From positions 16,456 to 21,831 of the forward strand of contig PLST01000564.1 in assembly GCA_003164255.1 (NCBI GenBank): DNA of 5,376 nucleotides. The letters run 5' to 3'. The position numbers and the translations under genes were made by a program. This DNA is from Acidobacteriaceae bacterium (GTDB lineage Bacteria > Acidobacteriota > Terriglobia > Terriglobales > Acidobacteriaceae). Below are positions 1-5,376 of the stretch, piece after piece. Position 1 is the stretch's first letter; the number at the start of each line of letters is the position of its first letter. The notes under the pieces were generated by a model. It was not told the origin of the DNA and made no database searches. It saw only the letters and a list, made by a program, of their open reading frames with translations.

Positions 1-546
1 GGCAAGATCGACGAATTGATCGCCCAAACCTACAAAGGCGACCACGAAAAGATGAAACTGGCCGTGAACAACGTGGCCGTGGTTGTGCAGGCGCTCGAGA
101 AGGAAATGGCGCGCCTAACCGAGGCATCGAAGGAAGGCCTGCTTTCAGAACGTGGCAAGCCGGAACAGTTTCACGGCGCGTATTCCGAGATTGTACGTGG
201 CGTCAACGTGATGCTCGATGCCATCCTGTTGCCCATCGGCGAAGGCAACCGCATTCTCGCGCAGGTGTCCGACGGCAAGATCGATGAGCTGATTGCCCAG
301 ACCTACAAGGGCGATCACGAAAAGATGAAGCAAGCAATCAACAATGTCGCTCTGGTACTTCAAGGCCTTCAGAAAGAACTGGCCCGGCTCACCGATGCTT
401 CGAACGAAGGCAAGCTCTCCGAGCGCGGAAAGCACGACCAGTTCAAAGGCGCCTACGCAGATATCGTGCGCGGCGTCAACGCCATTCTCGACGCCGTCAT
501 CGGCCCCCTGAATTTCTCCGCAAAATACGTGGAGCAAATCAGCAAG
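1..546 (+). repeat. Two in-phase 273-bp coding repeats (poly-HAMP units)
   Basis: Units run 1-273 and 274-546, each starting at the codons for GKIDELIAQTYKGD. A third, weaker copy starts exactly one period later at 547 (GDIPPQITDTYHGD). By hand alignment about 60 of 91 residues match between units 1 and 2, and the first 19 are identical. Within those 19 codons there are 8 silent nucleotide differences, so the duplication is not recent. About 90-residue repeats made of paired HAMP domains are known from poly-HAMP receptors and from fungal group III histidine kinases. The window begins at a unit boundary, so more copies may lie upstream. Confidence 0.9.
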
Positions 547-1662
547 GGCGACATTCCACCGCAGATTACCGATACCTATCACGGTGATTTCAACCTCATC
601 AAGAACAATCTGAACACGCTGATCGCGGCCATGAACGACATCACGGCTGCCGCCGAGGAAATCGCCAATGGCAACCTGACCGTCACGCTCCGCGAGCGCT
701 CGTCCCAGGACAAGCTGATGCAGGCCCTCTCCTCCATGGTCGCCGGGCTCACCCAAACCGTCTCCGACATCCGCGCGATCGCCAGCGAAGTATCGGCAGC
801 CAGCCAATCCATCTCGACTGCCTCCATCCAGGTGTCCAAGGGCGCGAGCGCCCAGGCTGCCGCCGCCGAAGAAGCCTCCTCCTCGATGGAAGAGATGGTC
901 TCCAACATCAAGCAGAATGCCGACAACGCGCAGCAGACTGACAAGATTGCCAACAAGTCCGCCAAGGATGCCCAGGAAAGCGGCAAGAGCGTTCTTGAGG
1001 CGGTGGCCGCGATGAAGGAGATCGCCAACAAGATCTCAATCATCGAGGAAATTGCCCGTCAGACCAACCTGCTCGCTCTCAACGCGGCCATCGAGGCAGC
1101 GCGTGCCGGTGAGCACGGCAAGGGTTTTGCCGTGGTCGCAGCCGAGGTGCGCAAGCTGGCCGAGCGCAGCCAGAAAGCGGCGGGCGAAATCAATCAGCTC
1201 TCCGCCAACACGTTGAAAGTGTCGGAGAAATCCGGCGAAATGCTTGACAAGCTGGTGCCCGACATCCAGCGCACGGCTGAACTGGTGCAGGAGATCACGG
1301 CAGCCAGCAAGGAGCAGGACACCGGCGCCGAGCAGATCAACAAGGCGCTCCAGCAGTTGGAGCAGGTCATTCAGCAGAATGCCTCCGCTTCTGAAGAGAT
1401 GGCCTCCACCACCGAGGAGCTGACCGGCCAGTCAGATCAACTCGTAAGCGCGCTCTCGTTCTTCCATACCGGGGATGAGGACGGGGGACGGGCGCGCAAG
1501 CCTGCCGGCTCAAAACACGGCAGACCACCGCAGCTCGCGCCGGCAAAGGCCGCCAGGGCCGGGGCCCACGCAAGCTCCGACGGCGCCAAATCTGCGGGTG
1601 GGATCAATCTCCGCCTCAAGGATAAACACGATGATCTCGACGGGGAGTTCGAGCGTTACTGA
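1..1662 (+). CDS. mcp: Methyl-accepting chemotaxis protein with tandem HAMP repeats, 5' end missing
   Basis: This is the C-terminal 553 residues of a chemoreceptor; the frame is open from base 1, so the true start and any sensor or membrane part lie upstream. Window residues 1-182 are two 91-residue units, and a diverged third begins at residue 183; each unit appears to hold two alternating HAMP domains. A last HAMP-like segment (about 212-253, containing EEIANGNL) leads into the signalling coiled coil. The kinase-control hairpin carries IARQTNLLALNAAIEAARAG, with its turn near E371-G375, where CheW and CheA bind. Pairs fitting the methylation consensus are E290/E291, E438/Q439 and E465/E466. 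A low-complexity Ala/Gly/Lys-rich tail (about 489-540) ends in EFERY, a likely CheR/CheB docking pentapeptide. No membrane helix is visible in this part, so membrane or cytoplasmic location cannot be decided. The family call is very secure; the ligand is unknown. Confidence 0.97.
   Translation, partial: GKIDELIAQTYKGDHEKMKLAVNNVAVVVQALEKEMARLTEASKEGLLSERGKPEQFHGAYSEIVRGVNVMLDAILLPIGEGNRILAQVSDGKIDELIAQTYKGDHEKMKQAINNVALVLQGLQKELARLTDASNEGKLSERGKHDQFKGAYADIVRGVNAILDAVIGPLNFSAKYVEQISKGDIPPQITDTYHGDFNLIKNNLNTLIAAMNDITAAAEEIANGNLTVTLRERSSQDKLMQALSSMVAGLTQTVSDIRAIASEVSAASQSISTASIQVSKGASAQAAAAEEASSSMEEMVSNIKQNADNAQQTDKIANKSAKDAQESGKSVLEAVAAMKEIANKISIIEEIARQTNLLALNAAIEAARAGEHGKGFAVVAAEVRKLAERSQKAAGEINQLSANTLKVSEKSGEMLDKLVPDIQRTAELVQEITAASKEQDTGAEQINKALQQLEQVIQQNASASEEMASTTEELTGQSDQLVSALSFFHTGDEDGGRARKPAGSKHGRPPQLAPAKAARAGAHASSDGAKSAGGINLRLKDKHDDLDGEFERY
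1645..1659 (+). other. C-terminal tether pentapeptide of the receptor (EFERY)
   Basis: The last five codons before the stop encode E-F-E-R-Y. This fits the general docking consensus x-[HFYW]-x-x-[HFYW], whose best-known example is NWETF/NWESF of enterobacterial receptors and which recruits CheR and, more weakly, CheB. It sits at the end of a roughly 50-residue flexible, Ala/Gly/Lys-rich stretch and just after an acidic DDLDG, the arrangement expected of a tether. The match is seen in the sequence; binding is inferred. Confidence 0.75.
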
Positions 1663-1672
1663 CCGGCGGGGC

Positions 1673-1696
1673 GCGGCTCTTCCCGCGAGGAGCCGC
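1673..1696 (+). promoter_or_regulatory. Intergenic hairpin between receptor gene and cheW
   Basis: Bases 1673-1682 pair with 1687-1696 (10 bp, one G-U wobble) around a 4-nt CCGC loop. No T-run follows (the next bases are acctgtcttcc), so it is not a standard intrinsic terminator. It lies 11 bases after the receptor stop and 17 bases before the cheW SD. Likely roles are mRNA 3'-end stabilisation after processing, or partial attenuation to set the receptor:CheW ratio; this is inference from position. Confidence 0.6.
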
Positions 1697-1713
1697 ACCT
1701 GTCTTCCGAATAA

Positions 1714-1721
1714 GAGAGGAG
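1714..1721 (+). promoter_or_regulatory. Ribosome binding site of cheW
   Basis: GAGAGGAG ends 7 nt before the ATG at 1729, a near-ideal spacing that supports this start. Confidence 0.8.
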
Positions 1722-1728
1722 TTGAAGT

Positions 1729-2241
1729 ATGAGCGTTAGCGAAATCACGGAGACACGGCAGTACCTGACCTTCAAGCTCGGCAACGAGGTCTTCGCGACC
1801 GATGTTGCCAAGGTCCGCGAGGTGCTTGACTTGACCACCATCACCGCTATTCCCAGGACACCCGAGTTCATGAGCGGCGTCATCAACCTGCGGGGCAGCG
1901 TTGTTCCGGTTGTCGACCTCAGGCTCTGCTTCGAGATGTCGAAAACCGAAAGCACCCGCAACACTTGCATTGTGGTCGTCGAGGTGTTGCTCGACAACGA
2001 ATCGACCGTCATCGGCGCTCTTGCCGATTCGGTCGAAGAAGTCATCGACCTGGAGCCGGATCAGATTGAGCCGGCCCCCAAAATCGGAACCAAGATCCGC
2101 ACCGACTTCATTAAGGGCATGGGCAAGCGCGACACTCAGTTCATCATGATTCTGGATATCGATCGCGTCTTCTCGGCCGAGGAGCTTGCACAGGTCCGCG
2201 GCCAGGAAGCTGGAAAACCGCTGGTGGAAGTGGCTGCGTAA
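1729..2241 (+). CDS. cheW: CheW, chemotaxis coupling protein
   Basis: CheW is the cytoplasmic SH3-like adaptor that links receptor tips to the kinase CheA in signalling arrays. The product has 170 residues, typical of the family. Visible hallmarks are the opening strand QYLTFKLGNEVFATDVAKV (11-29), IPRTPEFMSGVINLRG (41-56) with conserved R55, VVPVVDLR (58-65), ALADSVEEVIDL (97-108) and the closing ILDIDRVFS (141-149). The start has a strong SD (GAGAGGAG). There is a short extra tail after about residue 150. It lies 66 nt after the receptor gene, probably in one operon, which suggests that this receptor and this CheW are dedicated partners. No CheA domain is attached, and CheV is excluded because there is no receiver domain. 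Confidence 0.97.
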   Translation: MSVSEITETRQYLTFKLGNEVFATDVAKVREVLDLTTITAIPRTPEFMSGVINLRGSVVPVVDLRLCFEMSKTESTRNTCIVVVEVLLDNESTVIGALADSVEEVIDLEPDQIEPAPKIGTKIRTDFIKGMGKRDTQFIMILDIDRVFSAEELAQVRGQEAGKPLVEVAA

Positions 2242-2278
2242 GGGAGGATTGCGGGGCGGACATTCGTTTCCGCCCCGT
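2241..2278 (+). promoter_or_regulatory. SD plus hairpin spacer in front of cheR
   Basis: A strong SD, AGGGAGGA (2241-2248), starts on the last base of the cheW stop, but the cheR ATG is at 2286, 37 nt beyond it. Between them CGGGGCGGA (2252-2260) pairs perfectly with TCCGCCCCG (2269-2277), and 2251/2278 can add a G-U pair; the loop is 8 nt. If 2251-2278 is folded out, the effective SD-to-ATG gap is about 9 nt, a normal distance. No other SD-like stretch lies nearer the ATG. No T-run follows, so a terminator is unlikely. Confidence 0.65.
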
Positions 2279-2285
2279 TCACACG

Positions 2286-3137
2286 ATGAGCGCACACGAG
2301 GAATACCTCTCAACCCGCGACTTCGGCCGCCTCTGCGATCTTATTTATGACAAGGCCGGCATCCGCCTCGGATCTGAAAAGAAGACCATGCTCGAGGTGC
2401 GCATCAAGCGCCGGCTCAAGGCCCTCGCCCTCCGCTCCTACGCCGAGTATTGCGATTACCTGTTTGCGCATCAGGGCCTCAAGGAAGAACTCGTTCCGCT
2501 CATCGATGTCGTCACAACCAACAAGACTGACTTCTTTCGCGAGCCTGCGCACTTCAATTTTCTGGTCGAGAAAGCGCTCCCGGATCTAACTGCGCACAAC
2601 GCAGGCGGAAGACCCCTGCTCGTCTGGAGCGCCGGCTGCTCCTCCGGCGAGGAGCCCTACACGCTGGCCATGGTGCTCAGCGAATACGGGCTCACGCATC
2701 CCGGGTTTCGCTTCAGAATCCTGGCAACGGATATCTCCACCCATGTGCTTGAAAAAGCGGAATTGGCCGTCTATGCAAGCGACGTGGTCGGGCCTGTACC
2801 GGCGGCCCTCAGGCGAAAGTACCTCATGACCAGCCGCGCGCCCGCCTCCAGCCGGGTTCGGGTCGTGCCCGAACTGCGCCGCCTCGTTGAGTTTCGCCGC
2901 CTCAACTTCATGGACACCGATTATGGCCTCTCAGAAAAGGCTGACGCCATCTTCTGCCGCAACGTAATCATCTACTTCGACCGGCAGACGCAGGAGCAGG
3001 TGCTGGGCAAGTTGGCTCGCCGCCTCGTGCCCCGTGGCTACCTTTTTGTCGGCCACGCCGAGACCCTCCACGACATGGATCTTCCCCTCACGCCTGTTGC
3101 TCCGGCGCTCTACAGGAGGGTCGATGCAGGAGCATGA
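2286..3137 (+). CDS. cheR: CheR, chemoreceptor glutamate methyltransferase
   Basis: CheR transfers methyl groups from S-adenosylmethionine to receptor glutamates, the methylation arm of adaptation. The 283-residue length is normal. Residues about 5-75 are the helical N-terminal domain (LSTRDFGRLCDLIYDKAGI). Next come TNKTDFFRE (78-86), where R85 probably matches the essential arginine of Salmonella CheR, then the SAM-binding WSAGCSSGEEPY (114-125), LATDIS with D149, CRNVIIYFD (224-232) and GYLFVGHAET (251-260). Residues about 161-210 should form the beta-subdomain that docks the receptor pentapeptide. The ATG at 2286 is kept because the family's N-terminal motif begins directly after it and no better in-frame start exists, although its SD is remote. 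The last codons overlap cheD by 14 nt. Confidence 0.97.
   Translation: MSAHEEYLSTRDFGRLCDLIYDKAGIRLGSEKKTMLEVRIKRRLKALALRSYAEYCDYLFAHQGLKEELVPLIDVVTTNKTDFFREPAHFNFLVEKALPDLTAHNAGGRPLLVWSAGCSSGEEPYTLAMVLSEYGLTHPGFRFRILATDISTHVLEKAELAVYASDVVGPVPAALRRKYLMTSRAPASSRVRVVPELRRLVEFRRLNFMDTDYGLSEKADAIFCRNVIIYFDRQTQEQVLGKLARRLVPRGYLFVGHAETLHDMDLPLTPVAPALYRRVDAGA
3114..3119 (+). promoter_or_regulatory. Ribosome binding site of cheD, inside cheR
   Basis: AGGAGG within the end of cheR ends 4 nt before the ATG at 3124. It fixes that ATG as the cheD start, in preference to the open-frame extension to 3034, and suggests translational coupling of cheR and cheD. Confidence 0.75.
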
Positions 3138-3618
3138 ATCTCCACTTCCTGAAGTATTTGTCCAGCCAGGAGAATCCTATCTCGTCCAACAGCCCACCAT
3201 CCTGCGCACCTTGCTCGGCTCCTGTGTCGGCATTGCCTTCTGGGCTCCGCGCCTTGGCCTTGGCGCGCTCTGCCATCCCATGTTGCCGCGCACCCCGCCC
3301 AAAGCCGCCGCATCGCTCAGCCGTTCCGCTGGCCGGCGCTACGTCGACTTCGCCATTCGCGACCTCGCCCACCAATTTGACGCGCTCGGCGCACGCCGCG
3401 ATGAGGTCGAAGTCAAATTATTCGGCGGCGGCGACGTGCTGGTCATGACGCCCAATTTAAATCGGCCCACCGTGGGCCGCCTCAACAGCGAAGTCGCAAT
3501 CAAGGTGCTAGAGGAAGAAGGCTTCAGCGTCGTGGCCTCTTCCCTGGGAGGCAAACGCGGCGTCAACATCCACTTCAATACAGAATCCGGAGAAGTGCTG
3601 CTGCAGCGCCACACCTGA
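3124..3618 (+). CDS. cheD: CheD, chemoreceptor glutamine deamidase
   Basis: CheD hydrolyses receptor glutamine side chains to glutamate, making them methylatable, and in many species is controlled by CheC. The product has 164 residues, a typical size. TLLGSCVGIAFW (29-40) holds the expected nucleophile C34. ALCHPMLP (48-55) holds the catalytic histidine H51, and the 17-residue C-to-H spacing equals that of Thermotoga CheD; T29 may be the third member. KLFGGGDVLV and the C-terminal GKRGVNIHFNTESGEVLL match the conserved core and end of the family. The start at 3124 has AGGAGG just upstream and overlaps cheR by 14 nt. No cheC is visible nearby, so how its activity is tuned is open. Confidence 0.95.
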   Translation: MQEHESPLPEVFVQPGESYLVQQPTILRTLLGSCVGIAFWAPRLGLGALCHPMLPRTPPKAAASLSRSAGRRYVDFAIRDLAHQFDALGARRDEVEVKLFGGGDVLVMTPNLNRPTVGRLNSEVAIKVLEEEGFSVVASSLGGKRGVNIHFNTESGEVLLQRHT

Positions 3619-3686
3619 TCCGGCCTTGTATCGCCGCCAAAGAGGCGCATGCACGCGTCAACCCGGCTTTACCGCTGCAAAGAGAA

Positions 3687-3691
3687 GGGAG
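3687..3691 (+). promoter_or_regulatory. Ribosome binding site of cheB
   Basis: GGGAG, in a purine-rich run from 3679, ends 7 nt before the ATG at 3699. The rest of the 80-nt cheD-cheB gap (3619-3698) holds only a weak 4-bp hairpin (3635-3647) and no convincing promoter or terminator, so cheB is probably read from the same transcript. Confidence 0.7.
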
Positions 3692-3698
3692 ACCATCG

Positions 3699-4763
3699 AT
3701 GAACACCCGGAAGATTCGCGTCCTCGTCGTCGACGATTCGGCCGTGGTCCGGCAAACGCTCAGCGACGTGCTCCAGTCCGATCCAGCGATCGAAGTCATC
3801 GCGACGGCCGGCGATCCCTTTGTCGCGGCCGATCGCATCGCGGAGCAGATACCCGATGTCATTACTCTGGATATCGAAATGCCACGCATGGACGGGCTCA
3901 CCTTCCTCAAGAAGCTCATGAGCCAGCATCCCATCCCCGTCGTCATCTGTTCGAGTCTTGCCGAGGAGGGCGCGCAAAGCACCATCAAGGCTCTCGAATA
4001 TGGCGCGGTCGACATCGTCACCAAGCCGCGCCTCGGCACCAGGCAATTCCTTGAGGACTCCCGTGTCGCGCTTTGTGAAGCCGTCAAAGCCGCAGCCGCG
4101 GCCAGGGTCCGTACGCTCACGCCCAGCCACACGGTCGAGCCCAAGCTCACCGCCGATGCCATCCTTTCTCCTGCCACGCACGCCATGGCAGAGACCACTG
4201 AGAAAGTCGTGGTCATCGGCGCCTCCACCGGCGGAACTGAAGCCTTGAAGACAGTGCTTGAATCGCTCCCCGCCGATACTCCCGGAATCGTCATCGTGCA
4301 GCATATGCCCGAGTTGTTCACCCGCGCGTTTGCCAATCGGCTTGACGGACTATGCAACATCACCGTCAAGGAGGCCGAGACCAACGACACCGTCATTCGC
4401 GGACGCGCGCTCATCGCCCCCGGCAATCATCACCTCCTTCTCAAGCGCAGTGGCGCGCGTTATTTTGTTGAAGTCAAGGATGGTCCCCTGGTTTGCCGTC
4501 ACCGGCCTTCAGTCGATGTGCTCTTCCGTTCCGCGGCCCGCTATGCTGGACAGAATGCCGTCGGCATCATCCTCACCGGCATGGGCGACGATGGCGCCCG
4601 CGGCATGCTTGAGATGAAGCAGGCGGGCGCAAGGACCATCGCCCAGGACGAAGCTACCTGTGTCGTCTTCGGCATGCCCAAAGAAGCCATCAAGCTCAAT
4701 GGCGTTGACAAGGTCCTGCCCCTCTCGTCGGTTGCCGGCGCTCTTCTTTCCCTTGCACGCTGA
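3699..4763 (+). CDS. cheB: CheB, receptor methylesterase/glutamine deamidase response regulator
   Basis: CheB removes methyl groups from receptor glutamates, and in enterobacteria also deamidates glutamines, when phosphorylated by CheA. The product has 354 residues, the usual length. The N-terminal receiver domain (about 5-120) shows the acidic pair D12/D13, phospho-acceptor D58 in TLDIEMPRMDG, and K109 in VTKP. A linker of about 45 residues (about 121-167), with an Ala-rich start, follows. The C-terminal esterase domain (about 168-354) has nucleophile S176 in GASTGG, H202 in QHMP and D298 in LTGMGDDGA; their spacings (26 and 122) match the Salmonella catalytic triad. All catalytic and phosphorylation residues are intact. 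It closes the che gene run, with no clear intrinsic terminator after it. Confidence 0.97.
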   Translation: MNTRKIRVLVVDDSAVVRQTLSDVLQSDPAIEVIATAGDPFVAADRIAEQIPDVITLDIEMPRMDGLTFLKKLMSQHPIPVVICSSLAEEGAQSTIKALEYGAVDIVTKPRLGTRQFLEDSRVALCEAVKAAAAARVRTLTPSHTVEPKLTADAILSPATHAMAETTEKVVVIGASTGGTEALKTVLESLPADTPGIVIVQHMPELFTRAFANRLDGLCNITVKEAETNDTVIRGRALIAPGNHHLLLKRSGARYFVEVKDGPLVCRHRPSVDVLFRSAARYAGQNAVGIILTGMGDDGARGMLEMKQAGARTIAQDEATCVVFGMPKEAIKLNGVDKVLPLSSVAGALLSLAR

Positions 4764-4835
4764 CCAAGCGCCTCTCCCTGCGCCATACGCTTCAGCCGTT
4801 CCAGGGCTTCGTCGCCGCAAGATCCAAATTTCTCC

Positions 4836-4864
4836 TTGCCCCCTGTGCAGGCGTTGCGTATACT
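4836..4864 (+). promoter_or_regulatory. Putative sigma70-type promoter for the downstream membrane protein gene
   Basis: TTGCCC (4836-4841) and TATACT (4859-4864) are separated by exactly 17 nt and match the consensus -35 and -10 boxes at 4 of 6 and 5 of 6 positions. Transcription would start near 4871, giving a leader of about 80 nt. It is in the only sizeable gap of the window (4764-4951), whose first 70 bases hold nothing I can identify. Confidence 0.6.
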
Positions 4865-4881
4865 TGCGCGATTCCCCTGGC

Positions 4882-4928
4882 AGAGCAATTCGGCTCTCAA
4901 TAAACGGGCACTTTTTTTGAAGTGTCCC
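4882..4928 (+). other. Leader with two small hairpins and a T7 run
   Basis: AGAGC (4882-4886) pairs with GCTCT (4893-4897) around AATTCG. Next, GGGCACTT (4906-4913) can pair with AAGTGTCCC (4920-4928) with one bulged T, leaving a T-rich loop. The run of seven T (4912-4918) partly forms that loop rather than following a stem, so neither element is a standard terminator. They may be leader structure of the membrane protein mRNA, or a poor terminator for the che transcript. Confidence 0.35.
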
Positions 4929-4940
4929 CAAAGAATCGAC

Positions 4941-4947
4941 AAGGAGG
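4941..4947 (+). promoter_or_regulatory. Ribosome binding site of the membrane protein gene
   Basis: AAGGAGG ends 4 nt before the ATG at 4952 and decides for that start over the upstream in-frame GTG at 4922, which lies inside a predicted hairpin and has no SD. Confidence 0.75.
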
Positions 4948-4951
4948 AAGT

Positions 4952-5374
4952 ATGGGTAAAATCAACATCGGTCGTGTGGTGATCGCGGGCCTCGTTGCAG
5001 GAATCGTTTCAGATTTGCTCGGGTTTCTCGTGGATGGTGTCTTGCTCGCCCCCCGATGGGCCGACGGCATGCAGAATCTCGGTCACGCCGCTTTCCCGCC
5101 AAGTGAATGGATTGCGTTTAACATGCTGGGCCTCATTGGCGGCATTGTTACCATCTGGATCTATGCGGGCATCCGGCCTCGCTTTGGCGCTGGCGTGGGA
5201 ACTGCGGTCCGCGCCGGCATCGTCGCCTGGCTGCTCACAAACATGATCCCCAATCTCAGCTTCATGTGGGTTGCCCAGCTCTTCTCGCGCCACCTTACGG
5301 TCTTCACAACGGCAGGCGGTCTTGTCGAAATCGTTGTCGGCACAATCGCCGGAGCTGCTCTCTACAAGGAGTAA
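4952..5374 (+). CDS. Small integral membrane protein of unknown function, four predicted helices
   Basis: I cannot assign a function. The 140-residue product is strongly hydrophobic, with probable membrane segments at about 8-32, 53-73, 82-103 and 115-138. A short basic N-terminus (MGKINIGR) runs straight into the first helix, so there is no cleavable signal peptide. Acidic residues D21 and D28 fall in or near helix 1 and E126 in helix 4, which is unusual inside a membrane and may be functional. A basic loop (IRPRFG, 74-79) joins helices 2 and 3, probably on the cytoplasmic side. It resembles small conserved hypothetical membrane proteins I associate with Acidobacteriota, but this is memory, not a search. 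It has its own likely promoter and a 188-nt separation from cheB, so a chemotaxis role is not implied. Confidence 0.85.
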   Translation: MGKINIGRVVIAGLVAGIVSDLLGFLVDGVLLAPRWADGMQNLGHAAFPPSEWIAFNMLGLIGGIVTIWIYAGIRPRFGAGVGTAVRAGIVAWLLTNMIPNLSFMWVAQLFSRHLTVFTTAGGLVEIVVGTIAGAALYKE

Positions 5375-5376
5375 CC

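Noticed and set aside
145..807. Minus-strand open frame of 220 codons across the HAMP repeats
   Set aside because: It mirrors the repeated receptor sequence in antisense and shows no recognisable domain.
2262..2264. In-frame ATT at 2262 as an alternative cheR start, closer to the SD
   Set aside because: ATT is a very rare start and this one is in the hairpin loop; the ATG at 2286 gives the expected N-terminus.
1510..2313. Minus-strand open frame of 267 codons
   Set aside because: It is a shadow of the receptor tail, cheW and the start of cheR, with composition typical of antisense frames and no domain match.
3034..3123. Possible in-frame N-terminal extension of cheD from 3034
   Set aside because: It would overlap cheR by about 100 nt, has no family similarity in the extra residues, and the ATG at 3124 has AGGAGG just upstream.
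3134..3448. Open frame starting at ATG 3134 with an AGGAG just before it
   Set aside because: It runs in another frame inside cheD, and the product has no family resemblance while the cheD frame has all expected motifs.
3627..3660. Promoter in the cheD-cheB gap, from a TTGTAT at 3627
   Set aside because: No -10-like sequence occurs at a suitable distance; the region downstream is GC-rich.
3575..4426. Long open frame of 283 codons on the minus strand
   Set aside because: It lies antisense over cheB and the end of cheD, has no recognisable domain, and is explained by GC-rich codon bias in the true genes.
4906..4928. Intrinsic terminator after cheB using the T7 run
   Set aside because: The T-run is in the loop of the stem instead of after it, the stem has a bulge, and it lies downstream of a likely promoter; the earlier 5-bp stem (4882-4897) is too weak and too far from the T-run.
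4922..4951. GTG at 4922 as start of the last gene
   Set aside because: It lacks an SD and lies within a predicted hairpin; the ATG at 4952 follows AAGGAGG and begins the hydrophobic protein properly.

Overview
This window holds most of a chemotaxis adaptation operon, all on the + strand, followed by one unrelated-looking gene with its own promoter. In order: the 3' part of a chemoreceptor gene (methyl-accepting chemotaxis protein with tandem HAMP repeats, cut by the left edge), cheW, cheR, cheD, cheB, then a small four-helix membrane protein of unknown function. No cheA, cheY, cheC or cheX is present; cheA and cheY probably lie upstream or elsewhere in the genome. I saw no RNA genes, CRISPR arrays, insertion sequences or attachment sites.

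Organism: the DNA is visibly GC-rich with G/C-rich third positions, and SD sequences of the AGGAGG type precede most starts. The poly-HAMP receptor with about 91-residue units, the mcp-cheW-cheR-cheD-cheB order and the last small membrane protein remind me most of Acidobacteriota, with Deltaproteobacteria-type lineages as the alternative. This is recollection of family resemblance, not a search, so the phylum call is tentative.

Layout: receptor 1-1662; a 66-nt gap with a 10-bp hairpin; cheW 1729-2241; a 44-nt gap that is almost entirely a strong SD followed by a GC-rich hairpin; cheR 2286-3137; cheD 3124-3618, overlapping cheR by 14 nt; an 80-nt gap; cheB 3699-4763; a 188-nt gap with a sigma70-like promoter and leader; membrane protein 4952-5374. 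The minus strand has long open frames, but they are shadows of the chemotaxis genes.

How the genes work together: the receptor senses or relays a signal through stacked HAMP domains to a kinase-control hairpin that binds CheW (and CheA). CheR methylates receptor glutamates, CheB (activated by phosphorylation) removes the methyl groups and can deamidate, and CheD deamidates receptor glutamines. The receptor ends in a long flexible tail with the pentapeptide EFERY, which fits the tether consensus used to dock CheR and CheB, both encoded just downstream. The set therefore looks like a self-contained adaptation module. I found no clear evidence of an undescribed system; the most notable points are the poly-HAMP ladder with old, silently diverged repeats, the tethering pentapeptide, and a hairpin that may shorten the SD-to-start distance of cheR.
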